Shown here piece after piece: positions 33,774-41,275 of a stretch of DNA of 64,000 nt. The notes beneath the pieces are model-generated. The model was not told where the DNA came from, did no database searches, and worked only from the letters and a program-made list of their open reading frames with translations. The stretch comes from JADJLQ01 sp031417835 (lineage in GTDB: Bacteria; Bacteroidota; Bacteroidia; Chitinophagales; Saprospiraceae). The number at the start of each line of letters is the position of its first letter. The stretch's first letter is position 1. Made by a program: the position numbers and the translations under genes. The stretch is from positions 1 through 64,000 of the forward strand of contig JANOWJ010000205.1 of the NCBI GenBank assembly GCA_031417835.1, read 5' to 3'.

Positions 33774-34772
33774 ATGTACAAGTTTTATGTTGGAGTAGAC
33801 ACATCTAAAAAAACGATAGATGTATCATGGACTGATGGTCCTAAACCATCTTACTTAAATCATTTTGCCAATACCATTCCAGGGTTTAAAAAAATGATTG
33901 TTGCGCTTTCAAAACACACTTCAGTTCAAGAATCTGAGTGGTTTATTTGTTTTGAAAATACCGGCACGTATTCTAAAGCTTTGTTGTATTGGTTGCTTTC
34001 TCAGGGTATTCCTTGTTTGGAAGAGAATGCTATGAAGATTTACTTCAAAAAAGGATTGAGTAGAGGAAAAAATGACAGAATTGACTCAGAGATCATTTGT
34101 GATTATGCTTTTACGAATCGTGATCGACTGGTACCATCTACATTGGCAAAACCAGAAATTATAGCGCTTAAAAAGCTTTTATCTCAACGCGAACTCTTAG
34201 TTAAGAATAAAAAAGCGATAGCCGTCAGTCTTAAAGAGCATAAATCTGAATTTTTTCCAAAATTATTTGAACAACTAGAACATCAAATCCAACTACTAAT
34301 CATCCAATTTCAGGTTAACATTGAGAAAGTTGAGGATCTAATCCGGGATATCATCAAATCAAAAGAAGCCTTGACCAAAAACGACAACTTAGCCCAAAGT
34401 GTTGGCGGTGTTGGGCCGATTATTTCCTGGTATATGATCGCTTATACTGACAATTTTTCTACGGTAAAAGATAGCAGAAAATTTGCCAACTATATTGGAA
34501 TAGCGCCTCATCCATATCAATCAGGAATCTCCATAAAAAGAAAGGATAAAACGAGTAAGATGGCAAATCAACAAGTTAAGGCTATCGTATCAAATGGTAT
34601 CATATCGGCCATCCGGTATGACCCCCAAATTCGGGCTTATTATTACAGGAAAATTGAAGAAGGGAAACCAGAAGGATTAGTCTATAACAATATTAAAAAC
34701 AAGTTAGTAACTAGAGTTTTTTCAACAATTCATCGTGGAACGCCATATGTAAAGTTGAATAATTACGTATAA
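33774..34772 (+). CDS. IS110-family DEDD transposase/recombinase
   Basis: A 332-residue enzyme of normal length. The RuvC-like acidic residues are in place: Asp9 (YVGVDTSK), Glu61 (CFENTGTY), Asp101 and Asp104 (KNDRIDSE). The C-terminal Tnp_20 domain shows GVGPIISWYMIAYT, SRKFANYIGIAPHPYQSG and a late serine-containing region; IS110 recombinases use this Ser in strand exchange. It is apparently intact. It would be guided by the bridge RNA encoded just upstream. No second copy is in the window. Confidence 0.95.
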   Translation: MYKFYVGVDTSKKTIDVSWTDGPKPSYLNHFANTIPGFKKMIVALSKHTSVQESEWFICFENTGTYSKALLYWLLSQGIPCLEENAMKIYFKKGLSRGKNDRIDSEIICDYAFTNRDRLVPSTLAKPEIIALKKLLSQRELLVKNKKAIAVSLKEHKSEFFPKLFEQLEHQIQLLIIQFQVNIEKVEDLIRDIIKSKEALTKNDNLAQSVGGVGPIISWYMIAYTDNFSTVKDSRKFANYIGIAPHPYQSGISIKRKDKTSKMANQQVKAIVSNGIISAIRYDPQIRAYYYRKIEEGKPEGLVYNNIKNKLVTRVFSTIHRGTPYVKLNNYV

Positions 34773-34894
34773 AAATATATTTTAATAAACATTTGGTTGA
34801 ACGTAGAAATTCGAATAATTCGAATGTCGAATGATGATTGACGAATGAGTCTTCGCTTCATTTCACTCCACTGCGCCCATTCACATTCTCATTC

Positions 34895-35905
34895 CTAAGC
34901 TTTGACGAAAGTTCTTAAAGTCTGTTTTTCGTTGGCTACAATTTCAAAAAAAGGCTCCAGAAATTTTTTGACATTACCTTTTGCTTTATCTGATAGTCCT
35001 TCACAAGCATCAACCACCTTGAGGAGTGCATCCTTTTTTTCCATAAAATATTGTGCTGTTTTCAAAGCGTCGGCCTCCATCAATCCATGGCCCATAAAAT
35101 AACGCTCGAATATAGATTTGATAGGCAAAGTCTCATGAGGTACCGCATATGATGTACCGACCAAGGCAGCATAATCAAAATCGTAGGGCATGGGAATCAC
35201 TTTAGCCGTACCTGGTACTTTGATCATTTCAATATTGTGCTTATTAGGGATAGACCAATCTGTATTGCCTATCATGTATTGAAAAAAAGTCATACGCAAA
35301 TACATGTCTTTTTCTAGCGCAGCAGGCATGATCCTTCCGGTCTCGATGACCTTGGCAGTCATACGATCTGCGATTTCGCCTTCATCCTCCACGATCAATG
35401 CATCGAGTGTATATTTTAATTTACCACCATCCATACATTCAAATTTGACCTGCTTATGCAGGACATAAAAATCAGGGTTGATGACTTGGTATAGCTCATA
35501 CCCCAATTTTTCACGAATCAAAAATTCGCTATTTTGGTCTCCGGCTCTGCACTGGAATACGACCTTTAACTTATCGATGGACGAATCAAGTTGTTGTTTA
35601 TAAAGCTCTTTGTCTTTAAAATTTACCTTCACCGGTGGGAAAAAACACACTTGTTTGCGCATATTACCCCTGGCTCGCACTTTAATCGTAAAATCCAGGA
35701 CTTTATTGTTACACGGCAATTGGATCGTACCAGGTATGTATTCTTCTTCCATTTTATTATTGATCACTTTATTCCAGCTGGTCTCTAGTTTGATGACCGG
35801 CACCCCCGGAGTACTATATATACAATCAAAAATTGAAGTCTTGCTTTGAGCCTGAATATTCACGAATAAAATAAAGGCCAATTGGAACAATATAAGTCGT
35901 TTCAT
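34895..35905 (-). CDS. Exported CotH-like protein
   Basis: A 336-residue protein with a signal peptide (LFVNIQAQ). Conserved blocks match CotH-type atypical kinases: RARGNMRKQVCFFPPVKVNF (about residues 77-96), then IREKLGYELYQ, FQYMIGNTDWSIPNKHN and PMPYDFDYAALV, the last two in the place of the catalytic loop and metal-binding Asp. CotH kinases phosphorylate secreted proteins; whether this distant member is active is not known. It stands alone beside the IS110 element. Confidence 0.6.
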   Translation of the reverse strand: MKRLILFQLAFILFVNIQAQSKTSIFDCIYSTPGVPVIKLETSWNKVINNKMEEEYIPGTIQLPCNNKVLDFTIKVRARGNMRKQVCFFPPVKVNFKDKELYKQQLDSSIDKLKVVFQCRAGDQNSEFLIREKLGYELYQVINPDFYVLHKQVKFECMDGGKLKYTLDALIVEDEGEIADRMTAKVIETGRIMPAALEKDMYLRMTFFQYMIGNTDWSIPNKHNIEMIKVPGTAKVIPMPYDFDYAALVGTSYAVPHETLPIKSIFERYFMGHGLMEADALKTAQYFMEKKDALLKVVDACEGLSDKAKGNVKKFLEPFFEIVANEKQTLRTFVKA

Positions 35906-36000
35906 GATTCTAAATGTTTAGCTATAGTTTAAAAATAAGTGTGGTTGAAACAGGTAAGTACGTTTAGGTTAACAAAATTACAGGAAATTAATCTTAATTT

Positions 36001-37377
36001 CTAATGGGGATCTGAGCGTAGGGCTGATTGCAGTGCTTTAGTCGTCGTAAAATATTTGGTGAGCATATTGGGGACTTCCCATACCGGTAGAGCACCCTTC
36101 GCTAGATAATCAAGATATTTTTCCATCACTCTGGCAAAATGGGCTTCATGACCTTCTTGTACTTCAGCTGGGATGTCCAGTTTCCATCCGTTATTATATG
36201 GCAATACTTGGATGCCAGGCCATTCTAAAGACCGGGCTTGCAGCAACATTTCAGTTGCCTTTTTTATTGCAATCGTATCTTGAGGTACGAGGGGTTCGAT
36301 GTATAAAGTCGGCTTAAATTTTTCAGCCACGCCTTGTCGGATAATAAGATTGCATTTGGTACCCCGCATGATCGAATAATGTGTGTCCCCAGTGCCATCG
36401 GGGGCTTTATAATTCCAAATCACTGAGGTTTTGGCATGTTTACCTTTGATAGTATAATTAATCACCCCGTTGCAATACACGTTCAACATCGTGTCGAGTT
36501 GGATAAATGGTTTTAAATACTCGGGGAAATCATTCGCTTTGGTGATCGTTTTGAATTGCTCTAGGCTCATGAGCGTAGGCCGTCGTGTCGCCGAATGGAT
36601 CTGAATATCCGTAGTATCAATGATCTGATCCGGAAAGCTCTCCCACTGTACCAGATCTACCAGATGAGTGGTGACATCTACCAGACCCTCACCTTGTTGT
36701 TTTATATCCATAAACCATTGCGGCCTGACCAATACATTGCCCGATACAAACTTATAAAAATGATGAACACTTTCTTTGGTGATCGCCGGTTCTTCTAGGG
36801 TGCCATCCACTAGCGTGCCAAAAATCTCCCTATCCATGGATAAGGCTCGCTGCAACATGGTACTGATTTCATAGCGCTCTGTCATGATATCATACAGTAG
36901 GACCTTATTTTGTTTAGCCAGCTCGAAGGATGCCTTTAATTTATCAAAATCATCGTATTGAATGATCATCGGTTTATCGGCAAATACGTTTAGCCCTGCC
37001 TGGAGTGCTTGGTATATATAATCCGCTTTGATTCGATTATTCCCGGACAAGACCACCAGGTTTCCCTTTTTTTCTGAGATCATTTTCTCAAAAAAATCCG
37101 GCCCGATATAGTTGATTTGATTCCAATGAGTCGGCTGGTCCGCTCTGTTGTTATAGTTTTTGATTCTCCCATCGTGCATATCCAGATCAGGCCCGCCCGG
37201 AGAATACACGTAGACCATAGAGTCTACAGATGGGTACATCGACTTCTGCACCAAGGCTGCATGAAAATGGCCTGGATCCACAGTCAATATTCTGATAGGT
37301 GGTTTGATGGATTCCATAGTGGGGTTACAAGCTCCGATGAGCAGAGCGGCCAATAAGAGGCAATTTATTGATTTCAT
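36001..37377 (-). CDS. Gfo/Idh/MocA-like oxidoreductase, lipoprotein form
   Basis: A 458-residue protein with a lipoprotein signal (LLIGAC near residue 16). An N-terminal Rossmann-like domain (IRILTVDPGHFHAALVQKSM) is followed by YQALQAGLNVFADKPMIIQY, the usual Gfo/Idh/MocA lysine motif region (EKP is here DKP), and a C-terminal substrate domain (QGEGLVDVTTHLVDLVQWE with the His-x3-D/L helix). Substrate unknown, probably a sugar derivative. Its start codon overlaps the stop of the upstream 137-residue gene (TAATG). Confidence 0.78.
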   Translation of the reverse strand: MKSINCLLLAALLIGACNPTMESIKPPIRILTVDPGHFHAALVQKSMYPSVDSMVYVYSPGGPDLDMHDGRIKNYNNRADQPTHWNQINYIGPDFFEKMISEKKGNLVVLSGNNRIKADYIYQALQAGLNVFADKPMIIQYDDFDKLKASFELAKQNKVLLYDIMTERYEISTMLQRALSMDREIFGTLVDGTLEEPAITKESVHHFYKFVSGNVLVRPQWFMDIKQQGEGLVDVTTHLVDLVQWESFPDQIIDTTDIQIHSATRRPTLMSLEQFKTITKANDFPEYLKPFIQLDTMLNVYCNGVINYTIKGKHAKTSVIWNYKAPDGTGDTHYSIMRGTKCNLIIRQGVAEKFKPTLYIEPLVPQDTIAIKKATEMLLQARSLEWPGIQVLPYNNGWKLDIPAEVQEGHEAHFARVMEKYLDYLAKGALPVWEVPNMLTKYFTTTKALQSALRSDPH

Positions 37378-37790
37378 TAGAGTTTGATTTCTGCCAAATC
37401 GGGTTCTAAATATCTCGATCGGGCGGTGGAAGATAACAATCGTTCTTTAGAATAAAAACTCAAGGGTGCAGATCGATCGCAGTAGGCTGATTGAAGAAAA
37501 AGATTACAGAGCTCGTCAAAGGATAGTCCTTGGTGTTTTTCAATAAATAAATCTATCAGCCGCCACCAGAATATTGTGATCGTTTCGTGATAGCCATTTT
37601 GCCCGGTGTTTTCTCCGCCAGAGGCCAGATTATAGGCGATGATCCCAGATCTGATGCGACAAAGGGCATCGTCAGCTTCATAATTGACCAGATACCAGAT
37701 CGCTACGACTTGGTGGGCTTGATGAGTCCAGTGTGTTTTATCCAGGGTTCTAGATTGAAAGCCCTGAACGAGTTGCAGATGAGCGGACAT
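37377..37790 (-). CDS. Conserved hypothetical protein
   Basis: A 137-residue soluble protein with conserved-looking blocks WTHQAHQVVAIWYLVNYE, RIRSGIIAYN and GYHETITIFW. I recognise the pattern (WTHxAH ... NxxxG ... GYHET) from small uncharacterised bacterial proteins; the His residues could bind metal. It is translationally coupled to the downstream Gfo/Idh/MocA gene, which suggests a shared pathway. No function can be assigned. Confidence 0.65.
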   Translation of the reverse strand: MSAHLQLVQGFQSRTLDKTHWTHQAHQVVAIWYLVNYEADDALCRIRSGIIAYNLASGGENTGQNGYHETITIFWWRLIDLFIEKHQGLSFDELCNLFLQSAYCDRSAPLSFYSKERLLSSTARSRYLEPDLAEIKL

Positions 37791-37834
37791 TTATCGTAAT
37801 TGGTTGATGTATAGTCTGTTTTTGATGTATGATC

Positions 37835-39259
37835 TTAAAAAAAATCATCTAATACGACTTCGTTCTTGACCAGGTCTAGACTGTATTGGTTTTTTACAAG
37901 ACCATTTGAGGTGATACAAGTCACAAAAATAGCTTTATTTGTTTTGGTATAATATTGAAATGAAGCCATTTTTAGCAATAAAGCAGCATGATCATCTCGG
38001 GTGATGACATAAGGCAATTGTCTGTATTTAATTTCACATAGATTAATCGTTTTATCGGCCCGGTCGATGATCAGATCTATTTGTGCGCCTTGCATTTCAG
38101 GACCGCCCCGATGTTGCCAAATAGATGCCGACGCATGTATGCCTTCTATTTTTAGTTTGCGTTTAATCTCTGGAATATGCATCATACATAAGTTTTCAAA
38201 TGCTAACCCACTCCAACTGTTCCAAGAGGCGGATTGTGACAAGTAACTCCAATGTACGGTAGATCGGAGATTGCTGTTGAGCACATATTTCATATAGAAT
38301 AAAGTGAATGGATCCGTTAATTTATAGATAGAGTCTTTTGATTTTTTACCGAATGGAGTATAGGCTGTAATGAACCCAGACATTTCTAATTCTTCCAGAA
38401 TGTTTGTAAAACCGCCTCCACTTGTAATTTTGGTCCTATTCAGCAGTTGATTTCGATCAAGTCCTCTTGGATGGTCGCTGAGCATTTGTACGATGGTTTC
38501 GTGTAATTTGCTCTCGTCGAATAGTGAAGAAAACAATTCTTTGTATTCTATTCTTAATAAAGATCCTTTAGTAAAATAAAGACGATCTATTGCTTGATCT
38601 ACACTCTCATTTGTCCGCAATTGCTCCAGATAAAAAGGTATCCCACCCATGACCAAGTACAATTTCGCCAAGGAATCTCTTTTTAGATCTAGCCCTTTAT
38701 GCAAAAAAAACAATTCCGTTTCTTTAAGCGTGAACGGATGTAATTCAATTCTTTCCGTGACTCTATTATAAAGCCCTCCTTTATTTCTAAACACATTTTT
38801 TATCATCCAGGATGCAGCGGACCCACAGATGATTATTGAAATATCATTTCGAGCAGAAGCAAATGAATTCCAAAAATCAGTAAATGCGGTGAGGAATCTA
38901 GATTTATGGGTTGCCATCCATGGAAATTCATCTAGGAAAATTATTTTCTTTTTTCTGATCCTTGATCGTTGAATATGTTCTTTCAAGACATCGAAGGCAT
39001 CAAACCAAGTATTTAATTGTGGAACAGTACTTAAATTAAACTGCTCTTTCAGAGCTTTTGAAAATCGATCCAAATGTTCTCCTAGTGAGCTCTTATGTAG
39101 ACCTGTGAATTGGAAAAAAATTCGTTTACCAAGAACGGTTTTGACAAAAAAGGTTTTTCCGACACGCCTTCTTCCTATAATAGCTATAAGGTCTGATTTT
39201 GAGGACTTTATGGATAACTCTAAAGACTCTATTTGATCGCTGCGGCCTGTTAATTGCAT
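37835..39259 (-). CDS. AAA-type ATPase with C-terminal DUF234/nuclease-like domain
   Basis: A 474-residue protein of the archaeal-type ATPase family. Walker A is GRRRVGKT (residues 29-36); Walker B is KIIFLDEFPW; a sensor region follows (IIICGSAASWMIKN). The middle winged-helix region contains LLNRTKITSGGGFTNILEEL. The C-terminal domain has ENLCMMHIPEIKRKL and the CEIKYRQLPY segment of a PD-(D/E)XK-like fold. Such genes are sporadic in Bacteroidota and usually single. The upstream repeat and overlapping promoter suggest autoregulation. Confidence 0.85.
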   Translation of the reverse strand: MQLTGRSDQIESLELSIKSSKSDLIAIIGRRRVGKTFFVKTVLGKRIFFQFTGLHKSSLGEHLDRFSKALKEQFNLSTVPQLNTWFDAFDVLKEHIQRSRIRKKKIIFLDEFPWMATHKSRFLTAFTDFWNSFASARNDISIIICGSAASWMIKNVFRNKGGLYNRVTERIELHPFTLKETELFFLHKGLDLKRDSLAKLYLVMGGIPFYLEQLRTNESVDQAIDRLYFTKGSLLRIEYKELFSSLFDESKLHETIVQMLSDHPRGLDRNQLLNRTKITSGGGFTNILEELEMSGFITAYTPFGKKSKDSIYKLTDPFTLFYMKYVLNSNLRSTVHWSYLSQSASWNSWSGLAFENLCMMHIPEIKRKLKIEGIHASASIWQHRGGPEMQGAQIDLIIDRADKTINLCEIKYRQLPYVITRDDHAALLLKMASFQYYTKTNKAIFVTCITSNGLVKNQYSLDLVKNEVVLDDFF

Positions 39260-39270
39260 AATTTTAATTA

Positions 39271-39360
39271 GCCAAAAGTACTTTATTTTTTGAGATTTGG
39301 CGAATTTAAAATAAATTTAATCTCGCCAAAAGTGCACTTTTTATGGAGATTTGGCGAGTT
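39271..39360 (-). promoter_or_regulatory. Repeated operator-like sequence and promoter of the ATPase gene
   Basis: Two ~36-bp direct repeats (39271-39307 and 39325-39360) share GCCAAAAGT and GAGATTTGGCGA. Within them TTTGGCGA and TCGCCAAA form an inverted repeat around an AT-rich spacer (39297-39331). On the reverse strand, TACTTTTG (39273-39280) is a perfect -7 box inside the first repeat. A regulator bound here would block the promoter; autoregulation by the ATPase is inferred from position. Confidence 0.55.
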
Positions 39361-39390
39361 AAAAATGGAGGTATAAAGACAAGCTCAGAT

Positions 39391-40764
39391 TTAGATACCG
39401 TACGGTTGTCGTTGATATCTAGCCAAAAGCTGACTGGCTTCAGGATCATTGGCAAAGGTCTCTGTCGTCGGATCCCATTTGATCTTACGATCGAGTTTCA
39501 TCGCTATATGGTGTAATAGACAAGCGGAGCAAGATCGATGCGCTTCTTCTACTGGCGCTATCGGCGCTATATTATCGCGGATACTTTCCAGCCAATTGCC
39601 ATGATGATCGGTACTTACGATAAAATGATGCTCAGCAGCGCCGATCACTGAGGTCAGTATTTTGGGATCGCTGGCATCCAGTGGTTTAGTGCCGTCCGAA
39701 TTGATAGGATCTGATTCAGTAGCCCGATAATTACCTCGAGTCACCCAGATCCAACCATTAGTGCCTTCAAACTTGACCCCGTTCGGTAATTCATTGCTTA
39801 CGATCATATGCACGCCGTTGGCATACATCGCTTCGGTACGAAATATCCCGTGTACATCCCACAGTCCACTTTTAGGAAAGTCAGCGTGACCCCAAATTTC
39901 CAAAGGTCCGGTACGCTCAGTACCCATACCCCAATGCGCTGAATCTATATGATGAGCTCCCCAACCTGTGATCATACCCGCACCAAATTGCTCGCAACGC
40001 AACCATCCGGGTCTATCATACCCTACCTGAGGATGGACTCTTGTCTCTGTATAGTATGCTTCCGGGGTACTACCTACCCAATAATTGTAATTGAGATTTG
40101 ACGGGATTGGCATTTCTGCTTGTTCGGGTCCGGATGGATCACCGGGCAGGCCGACATATACTTTTTTCAATTGACCTATGCGCCCATTGCTCACCAATTC
40201 TGCTGCATAGCGAAACTGCCGCGAAGACCGTTGTTGGGATCCTATTTGGAATTTAACACCGCTTTTCTCTACGGCATCCGCCATTTTACGACCTTCAACA
40301 ATGGTCAGTGAAGCTGGTTTTTGCATATAGATATGTTTGCCGGCTTTAGCGGCATCTATTCCAATACGCGCGTGCCAATGGTCTGGTGTAGAAATAATCA
40401 CCGCATCAATATCTTTATTTTGTAAGAGCTCCTGATAATCGTGGTAGACTTGTACACCATCATATGGTTGATTGAGCTTTTTGGAGTAGGTCTCATTCAC
40501 TAATTTTTTTGCGTCAGCAGCACGATTCATATCCAGATCACAAACCGCCATGATTTTTGCAAAATCATGTTTCCATACCCCGGGCATGTCGTGGGTACGT
40601 GAGATCCGGCCATTGCCTATCGCTCCTATATTGATTCGATTGCTTGGGGCGTATTTGCCCAGCACATAAGATGGAATAATAGTAGGGATAGAGATGGCTA
40701 TAGCTGCATTGGCTGATTGCTTGAGAAACCTGCGCCGAGCAGCGGAACGATTGTTTGTTTTCAT
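39391..40764 (-). CDS. Gfo/Idh/MocA oxidoreductase with Tat signal
   Basis: A 457-residue exported oxidoreductase. The twin-arginine signal SAARRRFLKQS is at the N-terminus. The NAD-binding domain follows (RINIGAIGNGRIS), then DAVIISTPDHWHARI and GKHIYMQKPASLTI with the catalytic-type Lys-Pro, and the C-terminal domain (MITGWGAHHIDSAHW). These periplasmic Gfo/Idh/MocA proteins, common in Bacteroidota and Planctomycetota, act on sugars or glycosides. The exact substrate is not shown. Confidence 0.9.
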   Translation of the reverse strand: MKTNNRSAARRRFLKQSANAAIAISIPTIIPSYVLGKYAPSNRINIGAIGNGRISRTHDMPGVWKHDFAKIMAVCDLDMNRAADAKKLVNETYSKKLNQPYDGVQVYHDYQELLQNKDIDAVIISTPDHWHARIGIDAAKAGKHIYMQKPASLTIVEGRKMADAVEKSGVKFQIGSQQRSSRQFRYAAELVSNGRIGQLKKVYVGLPGDPSGPEQAEMPIPSNLNYNYWVGSTPEAYYTETRVHPQVGYDRPGWLRCEQFGAGMITGWGAHHIDSAHWGMGTERTGPLEIWGHADFPKSGLWDVHGIFRTEAMYANGVHMIVSNELPNGVKFEGTNGWIWVTRGNYRATESDPINSDGTKPLDASDPKILTSVIGAAEHHFIVSTDHHGNWLESIRDNIAPIAPVEEAHRSCSACLLHHIAMKLDRKIKWDPTTETFANDPEASQLLARYQRQPYGI

Positions 40765-40859
40765 GATTGTATAAAGATATCAAAGCTCGGGCAAATTGTG
40801 AAAAAAAATTGTAAGGTGGGAGTAACCGATTTTAAAACCATATAAATATTATCATTAGC

Positions 40860-40867
40860 TACATTTG
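40860..40867 (+). promoter_or_regulatory. -7 box before cupin gene
   Basis: TACATTTG matches TAnnTTTG and ends 14 nt before the ATG at 40882. Confidence 0.4.
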
Positions 40868-40881
40868 TTTTATTTTCTTTT

Positions 40882-41196
40882 ATGCATTTACCTATAGCCC
40901 AGGCTCAAGAGCTGCTGACCAAATCTACCAAACCGTTCATTGAATTATTTCAACACGGTACCCTTACTGTCGAATTGTATAAACCAGATCGCATCGACCA
41001 TCAGCAGGCCCATGATAGAGATGAAGTATATATCATCGTGTCCGGCACAGGGACCTTCAAAAATGGCGATCAACTGATCACATTCGTGCCGCATGATTTT
41101 CTATTCGTAGCTGCAGGGGTGGATCACCGATTTATTGATTTTACAGACGATTTTTATACGTGGGTGCTGTTTTATGGACCTATTGGGGGGGAATGA
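40882..41196 (+). CDS. Cupin-domain protein
   Basis: A 104-residue single cupin. Motif 1 is seen as HDRDEVYIIVSGTGTFKNGD, with the family's Glu, and motif 2 as DFLFVAAGVDHRFIDF with its His. Enough ligands for a divalent metal are present. Function cannot be narrowed; such small cupins include isomerases, dioxygenases and sensors. It lies between the Tat oxidoreductase (divergent) and the TonB receptor. Confidence 0.85.
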   Translation: MHLPIAQAQELLTKSTKPFIELFQHGTLTVELYKPDRIDHQQAHDRDEVYIIVSGTGTFKNGDQLITFVPHDFLFVAAGVDHRFIDFTDDFYTWVLFYGPIGGE

Positions 41197-41275
41197 CTGC
41201 GGTCTAACTGAAAGGTAGGAGCAGGATGGTATTCAATCAAACAGAGTGCTAACATTGCAGTATTTTTACACTCTT

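Larger units (their letters stand above)
33491..34816 (+). mobile_element. IS110-family insertion element
   Basis: The element holds one DEDD transposase gene (33774-34772), a long upstream non-coding region and a short right end. The hexamer TCGAAT is present at both junctions (33491-33496 and 34811-34816), as expected for a short core shared by donor and target. There are no long terminal inverted repeats and no flanking duplication beyond the hexamer, typical of the IS110 group. The right flank continues in a CGAAT-rich intergenic repeat, the likely target. Exact ends are inferred from the matches described for the bridge RNA candidate. Confidence 0.75.
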
